A stretch of DNA of 64,000 nt. Source: Hyphomicrobiales bacterium. Lineage in GTDB: Bacteria; Pseudomonadota; Alphaproteobacteria; Rhizobiales; Rhizobiaceae. Position numbers and translations under genes: made by a program. Under the pieces are notes generated by a model. It was not told the DNA's origin and made no database searches. It worked only from the letters and a program-made list of their open reading frames with translations. Of the stretch, positions 1 through 9,707 are shown in pieces; positions within the stretch are counted from its first letter, which is position 1, and each line of letters begins with the position of its first letter. The stretch spans positions 124,001 to 188,000 of the forward strand of contig UBTF01000007.1 in NCBI GenBank assembly GCA_900468285.1, given 5' to 3'.

Positions 1-834
1 AAGATCTTCGATCAATCCCTGGTCCAAGGGCTCCGTTGCCATGACCTGGCTGGAAACCGGCATCATCCGCTCTCCGATTTCCGGCAGCAGACCGCCAAGA
101 TAGGCGTTACCGCAGACAAGAAGATATTTTGCCTTTACCGAACCACGGTCTGTGCGAACCGTTACCTGCGCGCCTTTTTCGACGGAGACAACCCTCGAAT
201 TTTCAAAGATGCGACCATTGAGGCTTTCAATGGCGGATGCTTCGCCGAGCACGTAGTTTAGGGGGTGGATATGGCCGCCGAACCGGTCGATCATGCCGCC
301 CGCATAGCGGTCAGATTTCACATATTTGCCGACCTCGGCTTTTGAAACCATCTCAAGCCCGGAATGGCCGTGCTTTTCCCAGTTGTTCTTGTTGGTTTCC
401 ATTTCCTTGATCTGTTTCGAGGTGAATGCGGCAAAGAAGCCGCCATCGACCAGATCGCAATCGATCCCGTATTTGCGAACGCGCTGCCGGATGATCTCTC
501 CGCCCTCCAGCGACATCTCGCCCAGTTGGACCGCTTTTTCCCGCCCGTAACGGCCCGCAATCGTTTCCAGATCGCGGCTGTAACCGTTGACGATCTGGCC
601 GCCATTTCGCCCCGAAGCGCCGAAACCGATGCGCACGCCTTCAAGAACGATGACGGAAAAGCCCTGCTCTGCCATTTCAAGTGCGGCCGACAGCCCTGTA
701 AAGCCGGCACCGATGATGCATATGTCGGCGGTCTCCTCGCCTTCCAGCGATGGTCTCACCCTCTTGTCGTTGGCGGAGGCAGCATACCACGAGGAGGTGT
801 GGCCGGGATTGGGAGAGTTCGTTACCTTGGCCAT
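1..834 (-). CDS. FAD-dependent oxidoreductase, PuuB-like (3' end cut by window)
   Basis: This is the N-terminal 278 residues of an FAD amine/amino-acid oxidase; the reading frame stays open to base 1, so the C-terminus lies outside. The dinucleotide-binding motif IIGAGFTGLSAA sits at about residues 40-51 and a GASGRNGGQI stretch follows, both typical of the DAO family to which gamma-glutamylputrescine oxidase (PuuB) belongs. The ATG at 834 lies 1 base after the stop of the glutamine-synthetase-like gene, so the two are translationally coupled. In the Puu pathway the ligase adds glutamate to putrescine and this oxidase removes the free amine as ammonia. That substrate is inferred from the pairing; another amine or amino acid is possible. 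Confidence 0.88.
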   Translation of the reverse strand, partial: MAKVTNSPNPGHTSSWYAASANDKRVRPSLEGEETADICIIGAGFTGLSAALEMAEQGFSVIVLEGVRIGFGASGRNGGQIVNGYSRDLETIAGRYGREKAVQLGEMSLEGGEIIRQRVRKYGIDCDLVDGGFFAAFTSKQIKEMETNKNNWEKHGHSGLEMVSKAEVGKYVKSDRYAGGMIDRFGGHIHPLNYVLGEASAIESLNGRIFENSRVVSVEKGAQVTVRTDRGSVKAKYLLVCGNAYLGGLLPEIGERMMPVSSQVMATEPLDQGLIEDL

Positions 835-835
835 C

Positions 836-2194
836 TCACACCGTCCTGATATAGGCGTCATATTCAACATCTGTCACGCGCAAGGCAAACTCGGAAAGCT
901 CCTGCATCTTGCACGTTGAATATAGCGTACGATATTTTTGCCCGAAGGTCGCGTAGGCGAAGCTGGACCGCGTAAATTGCTGCAAGGCATAATCCCAATT
1001 GGTCGGCAACGGCTCGTGATTGATTGCATGGCTGTCGCCGGAGATCGCACCGCCGGGTTGGCGCTTTTCCTTCATGCCCGCCAGCGCAGCGCTGAGGATC
1101 ATCGCCAGCACGAGATAGGGATTGGCATCCGCACCAGCAACACGGTGTTCGATGCGGGTTGCGGGCCTGCTTGCCGTAATCACACGAACGGCGGCAGACC
1201 GGTTATCCACCCCCCAGGATGCATAGGTCGGCGCATGTTCACTGGGGCGCAGGCGCCGGTAGGAATTGGCATGGGGCGCAAAGACCGCCATGCTTTCCCC
1301 CATGTTTTCCAGCAGTCCGCCAACGGAATGCATCAGCGCCTCGGACGGCCCGTCGTCGCCGACATAGATGTTCCTGCCGTCCCGATCCAGAATGGAGAAA
1401 TGGACGTGCATTCCATTGCCCGCCTGCATACCGTAGGGCTTTGCCATGAAGGTCGCATCGAGATCGTGTCTGCGCGCAACGCCCTTGACGATGCGCTTGA
1501 GGAACACGGCAAAGTCGGCGGCCTGAAGAGCATCCGGCACATGGTTGAGGTTGATTTCGTACTGACCCGGACCGTTTTCGCGAAGGGTCGTATCCGCAGC
1601 CACGTTCTGCGCCCGGCAGGCTGTGGCGATGTCGTGAAAGACCTCTTCGAAATCCTGCAATTCGGAAATCGACAGGACCTGGGTCTGGCCGGTGTGCCAG
1701 CGCCCTTCGCGACTGCGGGGCGGCCGCACCGGGTCCAGCGCCGAGCGTACCGGATCGATCAGATAAAATTCCAGTTCGGTTGCCACGACAGGCGTCAGGC
1801 CACGCTTGGTATATCCATTGAGGACCTGGGCCAGCACGTTGCGCGGGTCGGCATAAAAGCCGTTCCCGTTCGGGTCCTGCATGGCCAGAAGCACCTGCGC
1901 CGTTGGGCGACCAAGCCACGTGACGCGTGACAATGTCCCCGGCACGGGAAAACACAGGCCATCGGGATCGCCGGTACCCTCGGCAAGACCGGCGGCATTG
2001 ACGTCTCGCCCCCAGATATCCAGCGCATAGACGGAGCGCGGCAGGGCCATGCCTTTTTCCAGAACGTCGATGGCTCTTTCGCGCGGAATCCATTTGCCGC
2101 GCGGCACGCCATTCACGTCAATGACGAAGGCTTCGAGAATTTCGATATCGGGATTTTGTTCGAAAAAGGTCTTTGCGTATTCAATATCGGCCAT
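836..2194 (-). CDS. Glutamine synthetase family protein, gamma-glutamylpolyamine synthetase-like
   Basis: The 452-residue product has the complete glutamine-synthetase catalytic fold: ATELEFYL near residue 139, ENGPGQYEINL near 208, the GNGMHVHFS ATP/glutamate loop near 260, NRSAAVRV near 332 and RIEHRVAGADANPYL near 348. The adenylylation loop of GlnA is absent, and the pairing with a downstream PuuB-type oxidase favours an ATP-dependent glutamate-amine ligase (PuuA-like) rather than ammonia assimilation. I chose ATG 2194; a GTG lies one codon upstream. It is the middle gene of a minus-strand set with an FAD oxidase on either side. A perfect 15-base palindrome lies about 90 bases upstream and may be an operator. 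The amine substrate is not visible from sequence. Confidence 0.9.
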   Translation of the reverse strand: MADIEYAKTFFEQNPDIEILEAFVIDVNGVPRGKWIPRERAIDVLEKGMALPRSVYALDIWGRDVNAAGLAEGTGDPDGLCFPVPGTLSRVTWLGRPTAQVLLAMQDPNGNGFYADPRNVLAQVLNGYTKRGLTPVVATELEFYLIDPVRSALDPVRPPRSREGRWHTGQTQVLSISELQDFEEVFHDIATACRAQNVAADTTLRENGPGQYEINLNHVPDALQAADFAVFLKRIVKGVARRHDLDATFMAKPYGMQAGNGMHVHFSILDRDGRNIYVGDDGPSEALMHSVGGLLENMGESMAVFAPHANSYRRLRPSEHAPTYASWGVDNRSAAVRVITASRPATRIEHRVAGADANPYLVLAMILSAALAGMKEKRQPGGAISGDSHAINHEPLPTNWDYALQQFTRSSFAYATFGQKYRTLYSTCKMQELSEFALRVTDVEYDAYIRTV

Positions 2195-2285
2195 CACTCA
2201 CCAGAATGTTTGTTTCGTTTTGGGTGCGGCACAAGTGCTGCTAACGAAAAGCATCCTGCTGCTGATAGATCAGATATCGAGCCGT

Positions 2286-2300
2286 CATGATGACATCATG
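2286..2300. promoter_or_regulatory. Perfect interrupted palindrome, candidate operator
   Basis: CATGATG-A-CATCATG is a perfect 7+1+7 inverted repeat in the 178-base gap between the FAD oxidase and the glutamine-synthetase-like gene. Its size and position about 90 bases before the start codon suit a dimeric regulator of the amine-catabolism genes. No regulator is encoded nearby and I do not recognise the motif. Confidence 0.4.
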
Positions 2301-2372
2301 CCCCGCAGTTCTCAATATTCCCCGCCCCATGTTACGTTGGCTTGGCGGATAAGGCCAGCCTGTTTTTCGCCA

Positions 2373-3620
2373 TCAGGGATTGAAGCGCTCGGGCCTGTAG
2401 GCATCGATGGAAATGACCGGCGCCTCACCCAGCATGGTCTCGGCCAGGATGCGCCCGGTTATGGGCCCAAGCGTCAGGCCGTGATGAGCATGCCCGAAGG
2501 AAAACCAGAGCCCGGAGTGGCGGGGCGCCTTGCCGATGATCGGCATCATGTCCGGCGTACAGGGCCGCGCACCCATCCACGGCTCCGCATCCAGTCGGTT
2601 ACCGAGTGGAATGATGGTGCGCGCAACCCTCTCGGCACGGTCCACCTGAACAGGTGATTTCGGTGCATCGCGGTGGGTAAACTCCGCACCCGTTGTCAGC
2701 CTGATCCCCTTGTTCATGGGCGCCAGAAGATAGCCGCGCTCGGCATCGAGCAGCCAGTTGTTCAACGTCGTGCCGTTCTGCGCTGCGTAATGCATATGGT
2801 AGCCACGCTTGACGCCCAGCGGAAAACGGTAGCCCAGGCGCGATGTCAAAACGTCCGACCAGGGGCCCAGCGCCACGACCGCGCTCTCGGCTTCCATCTC
2901 CCCATCCCGCGTCTTGACCTTCCAGCCGCTCGCGGTCTGGCTCAACGTCGAAGCATCGCCCTTGACGAAGGTGCCACCAAGGCTTTCGAACAATTGCACA
3001 TAGGCAAGTGTCAGGGCATGTGGATCTTTCACCCCCCATGGGTCGGTCCATTGCAGAGCCCCTGTAAAAGGATAGCTCAGGTTCGGTTCTGCGGCGGCCA
3101 AGGCCTTGGCGTCAAGCTTGACGTGGTGAAGTCCATGGTTCTTCTCGACTGTCTCCGCTGCGGCATAATTCGCATCACGCTTGGCGTGGCTGCGATAGAG
3201 CTCAATCCAGCCTTGCCTGGCGATGAGGTCGTCTGCACCCGCCTCGCGCACCAGAATATCGTGTTCGGACAGGGAGTTCTCGATCAACGGGGCATAAGCG
3301 CGCGCAATGGCCTGATGCCGTACCGGTCGCGAATGGTACCAGTAGCGCGCCAGGAAGGGAGCAATCCCCGGAAGAGCACCAGCATGATAATGGGCATCGA
3401 CCCGGTTGTTCAGCGCATATTTTGCAAGCAATGCCAGATCCTGGGGAAAGCCGTAGGGAACCACGCCTTCCCGCTGAATGAGACCGGCATTTCCGAACGA
3501 CGTCTCCTCGCCGGGGCCGCGCCGATCGACCAGCACGACAGACGTGCCGCGCCTTGCCAGCTGCAGCGCCACCGACACTCCGACGATCCCTGCACCCAGG
3601 ACGATCACATCCGCTGCCAT
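2373..3620 (-). CDS. FAD-dependent D-amino-acid dehydrogenase-like oxidoreductase
   Basis: The 415-residue protein starts with an FAD-binding Rossmann motif (VIVLGAGIVGVSVALQLARR, from residue 5) and ends with a DAO-type C-terminal motif around GHAHHGLTLGPITGR. Size and architecture match the DadA branch of the DAO family, membrane-associated flavoproteins that oxidise D-amino acids to keto acids and pass electrons to the respiratory chain. It lies 34 bases after the peptide-transporter ATPase gene and 178 bases before the glutamine-synthetase-like gene, all on the minus strand, so it probably processes an amino acid delivered by that importer. Substrate stereochemistry is inferred from the family only. 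Confidence 0.88.
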   Translation of the reverse strand: MAADVIVLGAGIVGVSVALQLARRGTSVVLVDRRGPGEETSFGNAGLIQREGVVPYGFPQDLALLAKYALNNRVDAHYHAGALPGIAPFLARYWYHSRPVRHQAIARAYAPLIENSLSEHDILVREAGADDLIARQGWIELYRSHAKRDANYAAAETVEKNHGLHHVKLDAKALAAAEPNLSYPFTGALQWTDPWGVKDPHALTLAYVQLFESLGGTFVKGDASTLSQTASGWKVKTRDGEMEAESAVVALGPWSDVLTSRLGYRFPLGVKRGYHMHYAAQNGTTLNNWLLDAERGYLLAPMNKGIRLTTGAEFTHRDAPKSPVQVDRAERVARTIIPLGNRLDAEPWMGARPCTPDMMPIIGKAPRHSGLWFSFGHAHHGLTLGPITGRILAETMLGEAPVISIDAYRPERFNP

Positions 3621-3654
3621 TGCTTAATCCAGTGCTTTGAGACCTTCGGAAACT

Positions 3655-5304
3655 CTATTGACTGATTGCCGTCGTCTTGACCGCTTCTATGTTGAAGGCT
3701 GCGGCCATCAGGGCTTTGGTGTAATCCTGCGTCGGCGCATCGAAGATCGCCTTTGCCGGGCCGCTTTCCACGACCTTGCCGTGACGCATGACAATCACCT
3801 CATTGGCCAGCGCCTTGACCACCTTGAGGTCGTGACTGATGAAGAGATAAGCCAGATCGTGCTTGGCCTGCAGGTCCCGCAACAGGTCGACCACCTGCGC
3901 CTGCACGCTCATATCAAGCGCCGAGGTCGGTTCATCCAGCATCACGAAACGGGGCTTCAGCACCATGGCGCGCGCAATTGCTATGCGCTGCCTCTGCCCT
4001 CCGGAAAATTCATGCGGATAGCGCCAGCGCGTGGCCGGATCGAGACCGACCTCGTCCAGCGCCTGCGCGACGCGGCGGTCGCGCTCATCTGCCGACAGCG
4101 ATCTTTCATGCACCTTGAGGCCTTCAGCGATGATTTCACCCACCGACATGCGTGGGCTAAGCGAGCCGTAAGGGTCCTGAAACACGACCTGCAGCCGGTT
4201 TCTCAACGGCTTCATCATGGCGTAGGAATAGGCGTCGATGGATTGGCCGATGAAGCTGATGCGTCCCTTGGACGAAATCAGCCGGGACAGGGCAAGGCCG
4301 AGCGTCGTCTTGCCTGAGCCGGATTCGCCAACGACGCCGACCGTCTGCCCGGACCGCAGAGTGATGTCGATGCCATCCACCGCCTTGACGTGATCCACCA
4401 CCTTGCGCATGAGGCCGGCCTTGATGGGAAACCAGACCTTGATGTCGTTGCCCTGCATCACGACAGGCTTGCTGGTATCGGAAAGCGGCGGCTCGCCCTT
4501 TGGTTCGGCTGCGAGAAGGTGGCGGGTATAGGCATGCTGCGGGCTGTTGAAGACCTGCTCCACCGTGCCTGTTTCCACGATCTTGCCCTTGGTCATGACG
4601 CAGACTCGGTCGGCGAATTTGCGCACGATGCCGAGATCATGGGTAATGAACAGCATGGACATGCCATGCTGGTTTTTCAGGTCGCTCAAAAGCTCGAGGA
4701 TCTGCGCCTGCACCGTCACATCCAGCGCCGTCGTCGGTTCGTCGGCAATCAAGAGCTTTGGCCTGTTCGCCAATGCCATGGCGATCATGACGCGCTGTCG
4801 CTGCCCGCCGGACAATTCGTGCGGATAGGCTTTCAGCCTCTTTTCCGGCTCACGAATGCCGACCTGCAAAAGCAGCTCCAGAATGCGCTTTCGCGCTTCT
4901 GCGCCCGTGATGGCCTGGTGCAATTCGAGGATCTCGCCAATCTGCCGCTCGATGCTGTGCAGCGGATTGAGCGATGTCATCGGCTCCTGAAAGATCATCG
5001 TGATGTCATTGCCGCGCACGGAGCGCAGTTCGCTTATCGAAGCGTCGAGCAAATCCTTGCCATCGAACACAATCCGGCCAGAGGGATGGCTGGCGGCAGG
5101 ATAGGGCAGAAGTTTCAGGATGGAGTTTGCCGTAACCGACTTGCCGGAACCCGACTCGCCGACCAGCGCCACCACCTCGCCCGGCATGATGTCGAAGGAG
5201 ACATGATCGACCGCAGTGGTTTGCTGGCCGCCCTGATGAAAGGCGACGGAGAGGTCGCGCACCGCAAGAAGGGGAGCTGTATTGGTATCCTTCATGGCAC
5301 TCAT
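3655..5304 (-). CDS. yejF: Oligopeptide ABC transporter, duplicated ATP-binding protein (YejF type)
   Basis: Two ABC ATPase domains are fused in one 549-residue chain, as in YejF. Domain 1 has Walker A GESGSGKS at residues 49-56, signature LSGGQRQRV and Walker [14 protein letters not shown]. Domain 2 has [22 protein letters not shown] and [13 protein letters not shown]. All catalytic motifs are intact in both halves. The ATG overlaps the stop of the preceding permease gene (ATGA, 4 bases). It powers import through YejB-YejE with the periplasmic binding protein YejA; in E. coli this system takes up peptides, including microcin C. Confidence 0.95.
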   Translation of the reverse strand: MSAMKDTNTAPLLAVRDLSVAFHQGGQQTTAVDHVSFDIMPGEVVALVGESGSGKSVTANSILKLLPYPAASHPSGRIVFDGKDLLDASISELRSVRGNDITMIFQEPMTSLNPLHSIERQIGEILELHQAITGAEARKRILELLLQVGIREPEKRLKAYPHELSGGQRQRVMIAMALANRPKLLIADEPTTALDVTVQAQILELLSDLKNQHGMSMLFITHDLGIVRKFADRVCVMTKGKIVETGTVEQVFNSPQHAYTRHLLAAEPKGEPPLSDTSKPVVMQGNDIKVWFPIKAGLMRKVVDHVKAVDGIDITLRSGQTVGVVGESGSGKTTLGLALSRLISSKGRISFIGQSIDAYSYAMMKPLRNRLQVVFQDPYGSLSPRMSVGEIIAEGLKVHERSLSADERDRRVAQALDEVGLDPATRWRYPHEFSGGQRQRIAIARAMVLKPRFVMLDEPTSALDMSVQAQVVDLLRDLQAKHDLAYLFISHDLKVVKALANEVIVMRHGKVVESGPAKAIFDAPTQDYTKALMAAAFNIEAVKTTAISQ

Positions 5305-6449
5305 CGGAATGTCTTTCTCGGATCGAAGGCATCGCGCACCGCTTCACCGACGAAGATCAGCAGAGAGAGCATGATCGACATGGTGAAAAACGCGGTAAGG
5401 CCGAGCCATGGCGCCTGAAGATTGTTCTTGCCCTGCGCAATCAGTTCGCCGAGAGACGGTGAACCGGGCGGCATTCCGAAGCCCAGGAAGTCCAGCGACG
5501 TCAAGGTCGTGATCGAACCCGACAGGATGAACGGCAGGAATGTCAGCGTCGCCACCATCGCATTGGGCAAAAGATGCCGATACATGATCGTGCCGTTGCC
5601 AACCCCAAGCGCGCGTGCGGCATTGACATATTCGAAGTTTCGGGCGCGCAGGAATTCCGCTCGCACCACACCCACAAAGCCCACCCACGAAAACAGCAGC
5701 ATGATGCCCAGAAGAACGAAGAAGCCGGGCGGCAGAATGGCTGCGATGATGAGGAGGATGTAAAGCACCGGCATCGATGACCATATCTCGATGAAGCGCT
5801 GCATCAAAAGGTCGGTCCAGCCACCGAAATAGCCCTGCACGGCACCGGCGGTGACACCGACAACCGCCGAGGCGATGGTCAGCGCAAGCCCGAACAGCAC
5901 GGAGATACGGAAACCGTAGATGACGCGTGCCGCCACGTCGCGAGCCTGATTGTCCGTGCCCAGCCAGTTGAGGTTGCCAAGCGTGCAGCCTGGGTCCTCC
6001 GCTCCCTGCGGGTAGCCGGAGCAACGCTCCTGCGCATCCATCAGCCAGAAGGGCGCTGTTGGCGCGGAATGCGGAATATTGGAATTGACCGTCTGATAGG
6101 AGTAGCGGATCGGCGGCCAGATCATCCAGCCATTTGCCTTGATCTCATCCTGAATGAAGGAAGACTTGTAGTCCGTCTGCGCCAGGAAGCCGCCAAACTT
6201 TTCTTCCGGATAATCCACCATGACCGGCACCAGAAGCTCGCCCTTGTAAGAGGCAAGGATCGGTTTGTCATTGGCGATAAACTCCGCAAACAGGCTGAGC
6301 CCGAACAGCAGCAGGAAAAGCCAGAAGGACCAGTAGCCCCGGCGGTTTGCCTTGAAGTTCTGCCAGCGCCGGACGCTGGTGGGAGAAAAGAACGGACGCT
6401 TTTGCGGCTTGGGCGCAGCTTCAACGGCGGGTGACGATGTCGACATCAC
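5301..6449 (-). CDS. yejE: Oligopeptide ABC transporter permease (YejE type)
   Basis: This is a 382-residue inner-membrane permease of the DppC/OppC/YejE class. A cytoplasmic N-terminus is followed by a membrane segment near residues 40-60, a long periplasmic insert (about 65-185) typical of YejE, and five C-terminal segments. The EAA-like ATPase-coupling loop contains [20 protein letters not shown] near residue 280. It overlaps both neighbours by 4 bases, showing tight coupling in yejB-yejE-yejF. It forms the translocation channel with YejB. Confidence 0.95.
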   Translation of the reverse strand: MMSTSSPAVEAAPKPQKRPFFSPTSVRRWQNFKANRRGYWSFWLFLLLFGLSLFAEFIANDKPILASYKGELLVPVMVDYPEEKFGGFLAQTDYKSSFIQDEIKANGWMIWPPIRYSYQTVNSNIPHSAPTAPFWLMDAQERCSGYPQGAEDPGCTLGNLNWLGTDNQARDVAARVIYGFRISVLFGLALTIASAVVGVTAGAVQGYFGGWTDLLMQRFIEIWSSMPVLYILLIIAAILPPGFFVLLGIMLLFSWVGFVGVVRAEFLRARNFEYVNAARALGVGNGTIMYRHLLPNAMVATLTFLPFILSGSITTLTSLDFLGFGMPPGSPSLGELIAQGKNNLQAPWLGLTAFFTMSIMLSLLIFVGEAVRDAFDPRKTFR

Positions 6450-7534
6450 ACATCCCTCCGTTCAAAGTCGATGCGCGGATCGATCCACGTATAGATAAGG
6501 TCGGAGATGAGGCTGACGACGAGACCCATGAGCGAGAAGATGAACAGGGTTCCAAACACGATCGGGTAGTCTCTGTTGACCACGGAGAGATAGCCCAGCC
6601 GGCCGAGGCCATCCAGCGAGAAGATATTCTCGATCAGCAGCGATCCGGTAAAGAAGGCCGAGATGAAGGCACCGGGAAAACCGGCAATGACGATCAGCAT
6701 GGCATTGCGGAAGACGTGGCCGTAGAGCACCTTGCTTTCCGAAAGACCTTTCGCACGCGCGGTGACCACATATTGCTTCTTGATCTCATCGATGAAGGAG
6801 TTCTTGGTCAGCAATGTCGTGGTCGCAAAGGCAGACAGAATGAGCGCCGTCAGCGGCAGGGCGAGATGCCAGAAATAGTCGATGACCTTCTGCCACCATG
6901 TCAGCTCGGCGAAATTGTCGGATACAAGACCGCGCAGCGGGAACCAGTCGAAGAAGGATCCACCGGCAAAAACCACGATCAGCAGGATGCCGAAAAGGAA
7001 GCTCGGCACCGCATAACCGACGATGATGATGCCCGATGTCCAGACATCGAATGTCGATCCGTCGGACACCGCCTTCTTGATGCCGAGCGGAATGGAAATC
7101 GCATAGGAAATGATGAGAATCCAGAAACCGAGCGAGATCGAGACCGGCAGCTTGTCGATGATGAGGTCGATCACAGAGGAATTGCGAAAGAAACTGTCGC
7201 CGAAATCGAAGCGGATGTAGTTCCACATCATGTCGAGAAAGCGGGTCAGCGGCGGCTTGTCGAAACCGAACTGCTTTTCCAGCTTGGCGATCAGCTCCGG
7301 GTCGAGCCCTTGGGCGCCACGATATTTCGAACCGCTTTCATCAAGCCCACCGCCCATCAGATCGCCGCCGCCGGAGAGCCGGTCGGAGGCGCTGTCACCG
7401 GAGCCGGAAAGCTGCGCGACAACCTGCTCGACCGGGCCACCGGGCGCAAACTGGATGACGAGAAAAGAAATGCCCATGATGCCGATGATGGTCGGAATCA
7501 TAAGGGCCAGACGCCGCAGAATATAGGCTCCCAT
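6446..7534 (-). CDS. yejB: Oligopeptide ABC transporter permease (YejB type)
   Basis: This 362-residue permease of the DppB/OppB/YejB class begins with the usual first transmembrane helix ([20 protein letters not shown]) and has the long first periplasmic loop of YejB, here with a Gly/Ser-rich stretch near residues 45-65. The coupling loop contains [21 protein letters not shown]. The stop overlaps the yejE start. A 145-base gap with two stem-loops separates it from the binding-protein gene, so yejA and the membrane components may be expressed at different levels from one transcript. Confidence 0.95.
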   Translation of the reverse strand: MGAYILRRLALMIPTIIGIMGISFLVIQFAPGGPVEQVVAQLSGSGDSASDRLSGGGDLMGGGLDESGSKYRGAQGLDPELIAKLEKQFGFDKPPLTRFLDMMWNYIRFDFGDSFFRNSSVIDLIIDKLPVSISLGFWILIISYAISIPLGIKKAVSDGSTFDVWTSGIIIVGYAVPSFLFGILLIVVFAGGSFFDWFPLRGLVSDNFAELTWWQKVIDYFWHLALPLTALILSAFATTTLLTKNSFIDEIKKQYVVTARAKGLSESKVLYGHVFRNAMLIVIAGFPGAFISAFFTGSLLIENIFSLDGLGRLGYLSVVNRDYPIVFGTLFIFSLMGLVVSLISDLIYTWIDPRIDFERRDV

Positions 7535-7572
7535 CAGGCACGTCCCTGCACGGCAAGAGGTTCGGTCATCAT

Positions 7573-7620
7573 CGGTTTCGTCAAACCGTTTCCTTTCGGG
7601 CCTGCGGACAATACCGCAGG
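7573..7620 (-). promoter_or_regulatory. Two stem-loops between binding-protein and permease genes
   Basis: CGGTTT-CGTC-AAACCG (7573-7588) and CCTGCGG-ACAATA-CCGCAGG (7601-7620) are two perfect short inverted repeats in the yejA-yejB gap. Neither is followed by a U-run on the minus strand, so they are more likely mRNA-stabilising or processing hairpins, as often found after highly expressed binding-protein genes, than full terminators. Confidence 0.45.
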
Positions 7621-7679
7621 CGGCGTGATTCGTTATGGCTCATGTGAATCAAGGCTTGGCTCATAAAGCAAGGCCAAGG

Positions 7680-9524
7680 TCATTTTCCGGCACTTGCAGA
7701 CCACCAGGCCTCGGGAAAACCGATGCCGTAGCGTGGAAGCTCTTTCGGCTGAACCAGCGTGTTCCAATAGGCGAGCGTCATTTCCCCGCGATAGAATTGC
7801 GGGATGACGTAGTTGCCCGCCAGCAGCACCCGGTCCAGCGCCTTGACCGCTGCCACCTGATCGTCGCGATCCTTGGCAAAAATGATCTTGTTGACGAGCA
7901 CATCGATGGCCGGGCTCTTGATACCCGCAAAATTCTTGGAGCCCTGGCGGTCAACGGATTTGGAACCCCAGTAGTCAGCCTGCTCGTTGCCGGGGTTCGA
8001 ACTCTGGGCCCAGAGATTGACGACCATGTCGAAGTCGAAGGAGCGGGTGCGGTTTGTATACTGTGACGTATCCACCAGCCGTACCGTTGCGCCTATGCCG
8101 ATTCTTTTCAGGTTCTGGCTGTAGGGCACGGCGACACGTTCCATGGCGGCGGAATCGACAAGGATTTCGAACTCGAAGGGCTTGCCTGTCGAGACATTGA
8201 CCATGCGGTTGCCGCGCAGTTCATATCCGGCATCCTTCATCAGCCTGACGGCCTCGCGGAGATTATCCCGCTGCTTTGCAGGATCGCCACCCATCGGATT
8301 TCGATATTCCTTCGTAAACACCTCCGGCGGAATCTGATCTTTGATGCCGTTGAGAATTTCCAGCTCCTTGCCCTGCGGCAAGCCGGAAGAGGCCAGATCG
8401 CTACCCATGAAGAAGCTGTTGATGCGCTGATACTGGTTATAGAACAGCGTGCGGTTCATTTCCTCGAAATCGAAGGCGTAGTTCAAGGCCAGACGCACCT
8501 TCGGGTCCTTGAACTTGTCTCTGCGCCCATTGGGCACGAAGGCCTGCATGATGCCGACAGAGCGGTAGATGTTGGGAAGTTCTTCCCGCTTTATGCGACC
8601 GTCCTTGACCGCGGGAAAATCATATCCCGTCGCCCAGCGCGAAGCAGAATTTTCCTGCCAGAAATCCGTATTTCCCGCCTTGAAGGCCTGAAACTCGACG
8701 TCTCGATCCGCGTAGAAAGTGTAGGTCACGGTTTTGAAATTATACAAGCCGACATTGACGTTGACGTCCTTGCCCCAATAATCGTCGCGCCGCTCGTAGC
8801 TTATGGTCGAACCGGGCGCGATGGAGGCAATCTTGTAGGGGCCCGAACCCATGACTGGCTCAAGCGTCCCGCGCGAGATGTCGCGAGGCTTGCCGTCCGC
8901 GCCCTTGGCCTCCCACCAGTGTTTCGGCACGATGAGAAGCTGGCCCACGATCTGCGGCAGTTCCTTGTTGTTCTTCTCGTCGAAGGTGAAGGTAACTTCC
9001 CGCTCGCCGGTGACTTCCGCCTTGGTGACATGGGTGTAATAGCTTGCCAGCTGCGGATTCAGGTCCTTCGATTTTTCGAAGCTGAAGACGACGTCTTCCG
9101 GCGTTACCGGTTGCCCGTCTGCCCACTTCGCTTCTTTTCGCAGCCGGAAACTGGCCCTGGAAATATCCTCGGGAAAGCTGACCGCCTCGGCCAGAAGACC
9201 ATAAGATGACGAAAGCTCTTCTTCCGAAGGTTTCATCAGCGTGTCGAAGACCAGACCAAGCCCTGTCGCAAGTTCACCCTTGGCGAGAAGCGGGTTGACC
9301 GTATCGTAGGTTCCGGTCGTCGACATCCGCAGCGTCCCGCCCTTGGGCGCGTCCGGGTTTACATAGTCGAAACGCTCGAAACCGTCTGGATGCTTCAACT
9401 CACCGACCGTCGAAATCCCGCTGCGCCAGTTGTCGCCATCAGCAGCGGATGCCGCGATGGGTGCGAGCACGAGAGATGCTGCAGCCAGAGCCAACAAGCT
9501 GGATTTCAACCTTGCCAATGTCAT
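7680..9524 (-). CDS. yejA: Periplasmic peptide-binding protein of ABC transporter (YejA type)
   Basis: The product is a 614-residue family-5 extracellular solute-binding protein, the usual size for YejA. I place the start at ATG 9524: it is preceded by AAAGGA at good spacing and opens directly into a signal peptide (basic N-terminus, hydrophobic core LLALAAASLVLAPIAA, ASA|AD-like cleavage site). The frame stays open upstream to 9635 with another ATG at 9551, but no ribosome site supports it. The mature protein captures peptides in the periplasm for YejBEF. It is the first gene of the set and probably carries the promoter in the gap to divergent mepA. Confidence 0.95.
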   Translation of the reverse strand: MTLARLKSSLLALAAASLVLAPIAASAADGDNWRSGISTVGELKHPDGFERFDYVNPDAPKGGTLRMSTTGTYDTVNPLLAKGELATGLGLVFDTLMKPSEEELSSSYGLLAEAVSFPEDISRASFRLRKEAKWADGQPVTPEDVVFSFEKSKDLNPQLASYYTHVTKAEVTGEREVTFTFDEKNNKELPQIVGQLLIVPKHWWEAKGADGKPRDISRGTLEPVMGSGPYKIASIAPGSTISYERRDDYWGKDVNVNVGLYNFKTVTYTFYADRDVEFQAFKAGNTDFWQENSASRWATGYDFPAVKDGRIKREELPNIYRSVGIMQAFVPNGRRDKFKDPKVRLALNYAFDFEEMNRTLFYNQYQRINSFFMGSDLASSGLPQGKELEILNGIKDQIPPEVFTKEYRNPMGGDPAKQRDNLREAVRLMKDAGYELRGNRMVNVSTGKPFEFEILVDSAAMERVAVPYSQNLKRIGIGATVRLVDTSQYTNRTRSFDFDMVVNLWAQSSNPGNEQADYWGSKSVDRQGSKNFAGIKSPAIDVLVNKIIFAKDRDDQVAAVKALDRVLLAGNYVIPQFYRGEMTLAYWNTLVQPKELPRYGIGFPEAWWSASAGK

Positions 9525-9707
9525 GAAGCGACGATCCTTTTTGGTTTTCATTACGGCGCACCATAAGACAAAGATTGGCAAAATATAGGGGTTTTGGCTC
9601 ACAAGCAGTTTATGCCGCAGATATGAGGCAAACATGCTTTCACCAAAATCGCATTCCAGCGTAATATTTCCAAGAGAATCATTTCAAGCATCCAGGCGGC
9701 GGACGAC

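Noticed and set aside
6431-7666. A 411-codon plus-strand open frame opposite yejB
   Set aside because: Shadow of the permease gene, with repetitive charged composition caused by antisense reading of hydrophobic codons.
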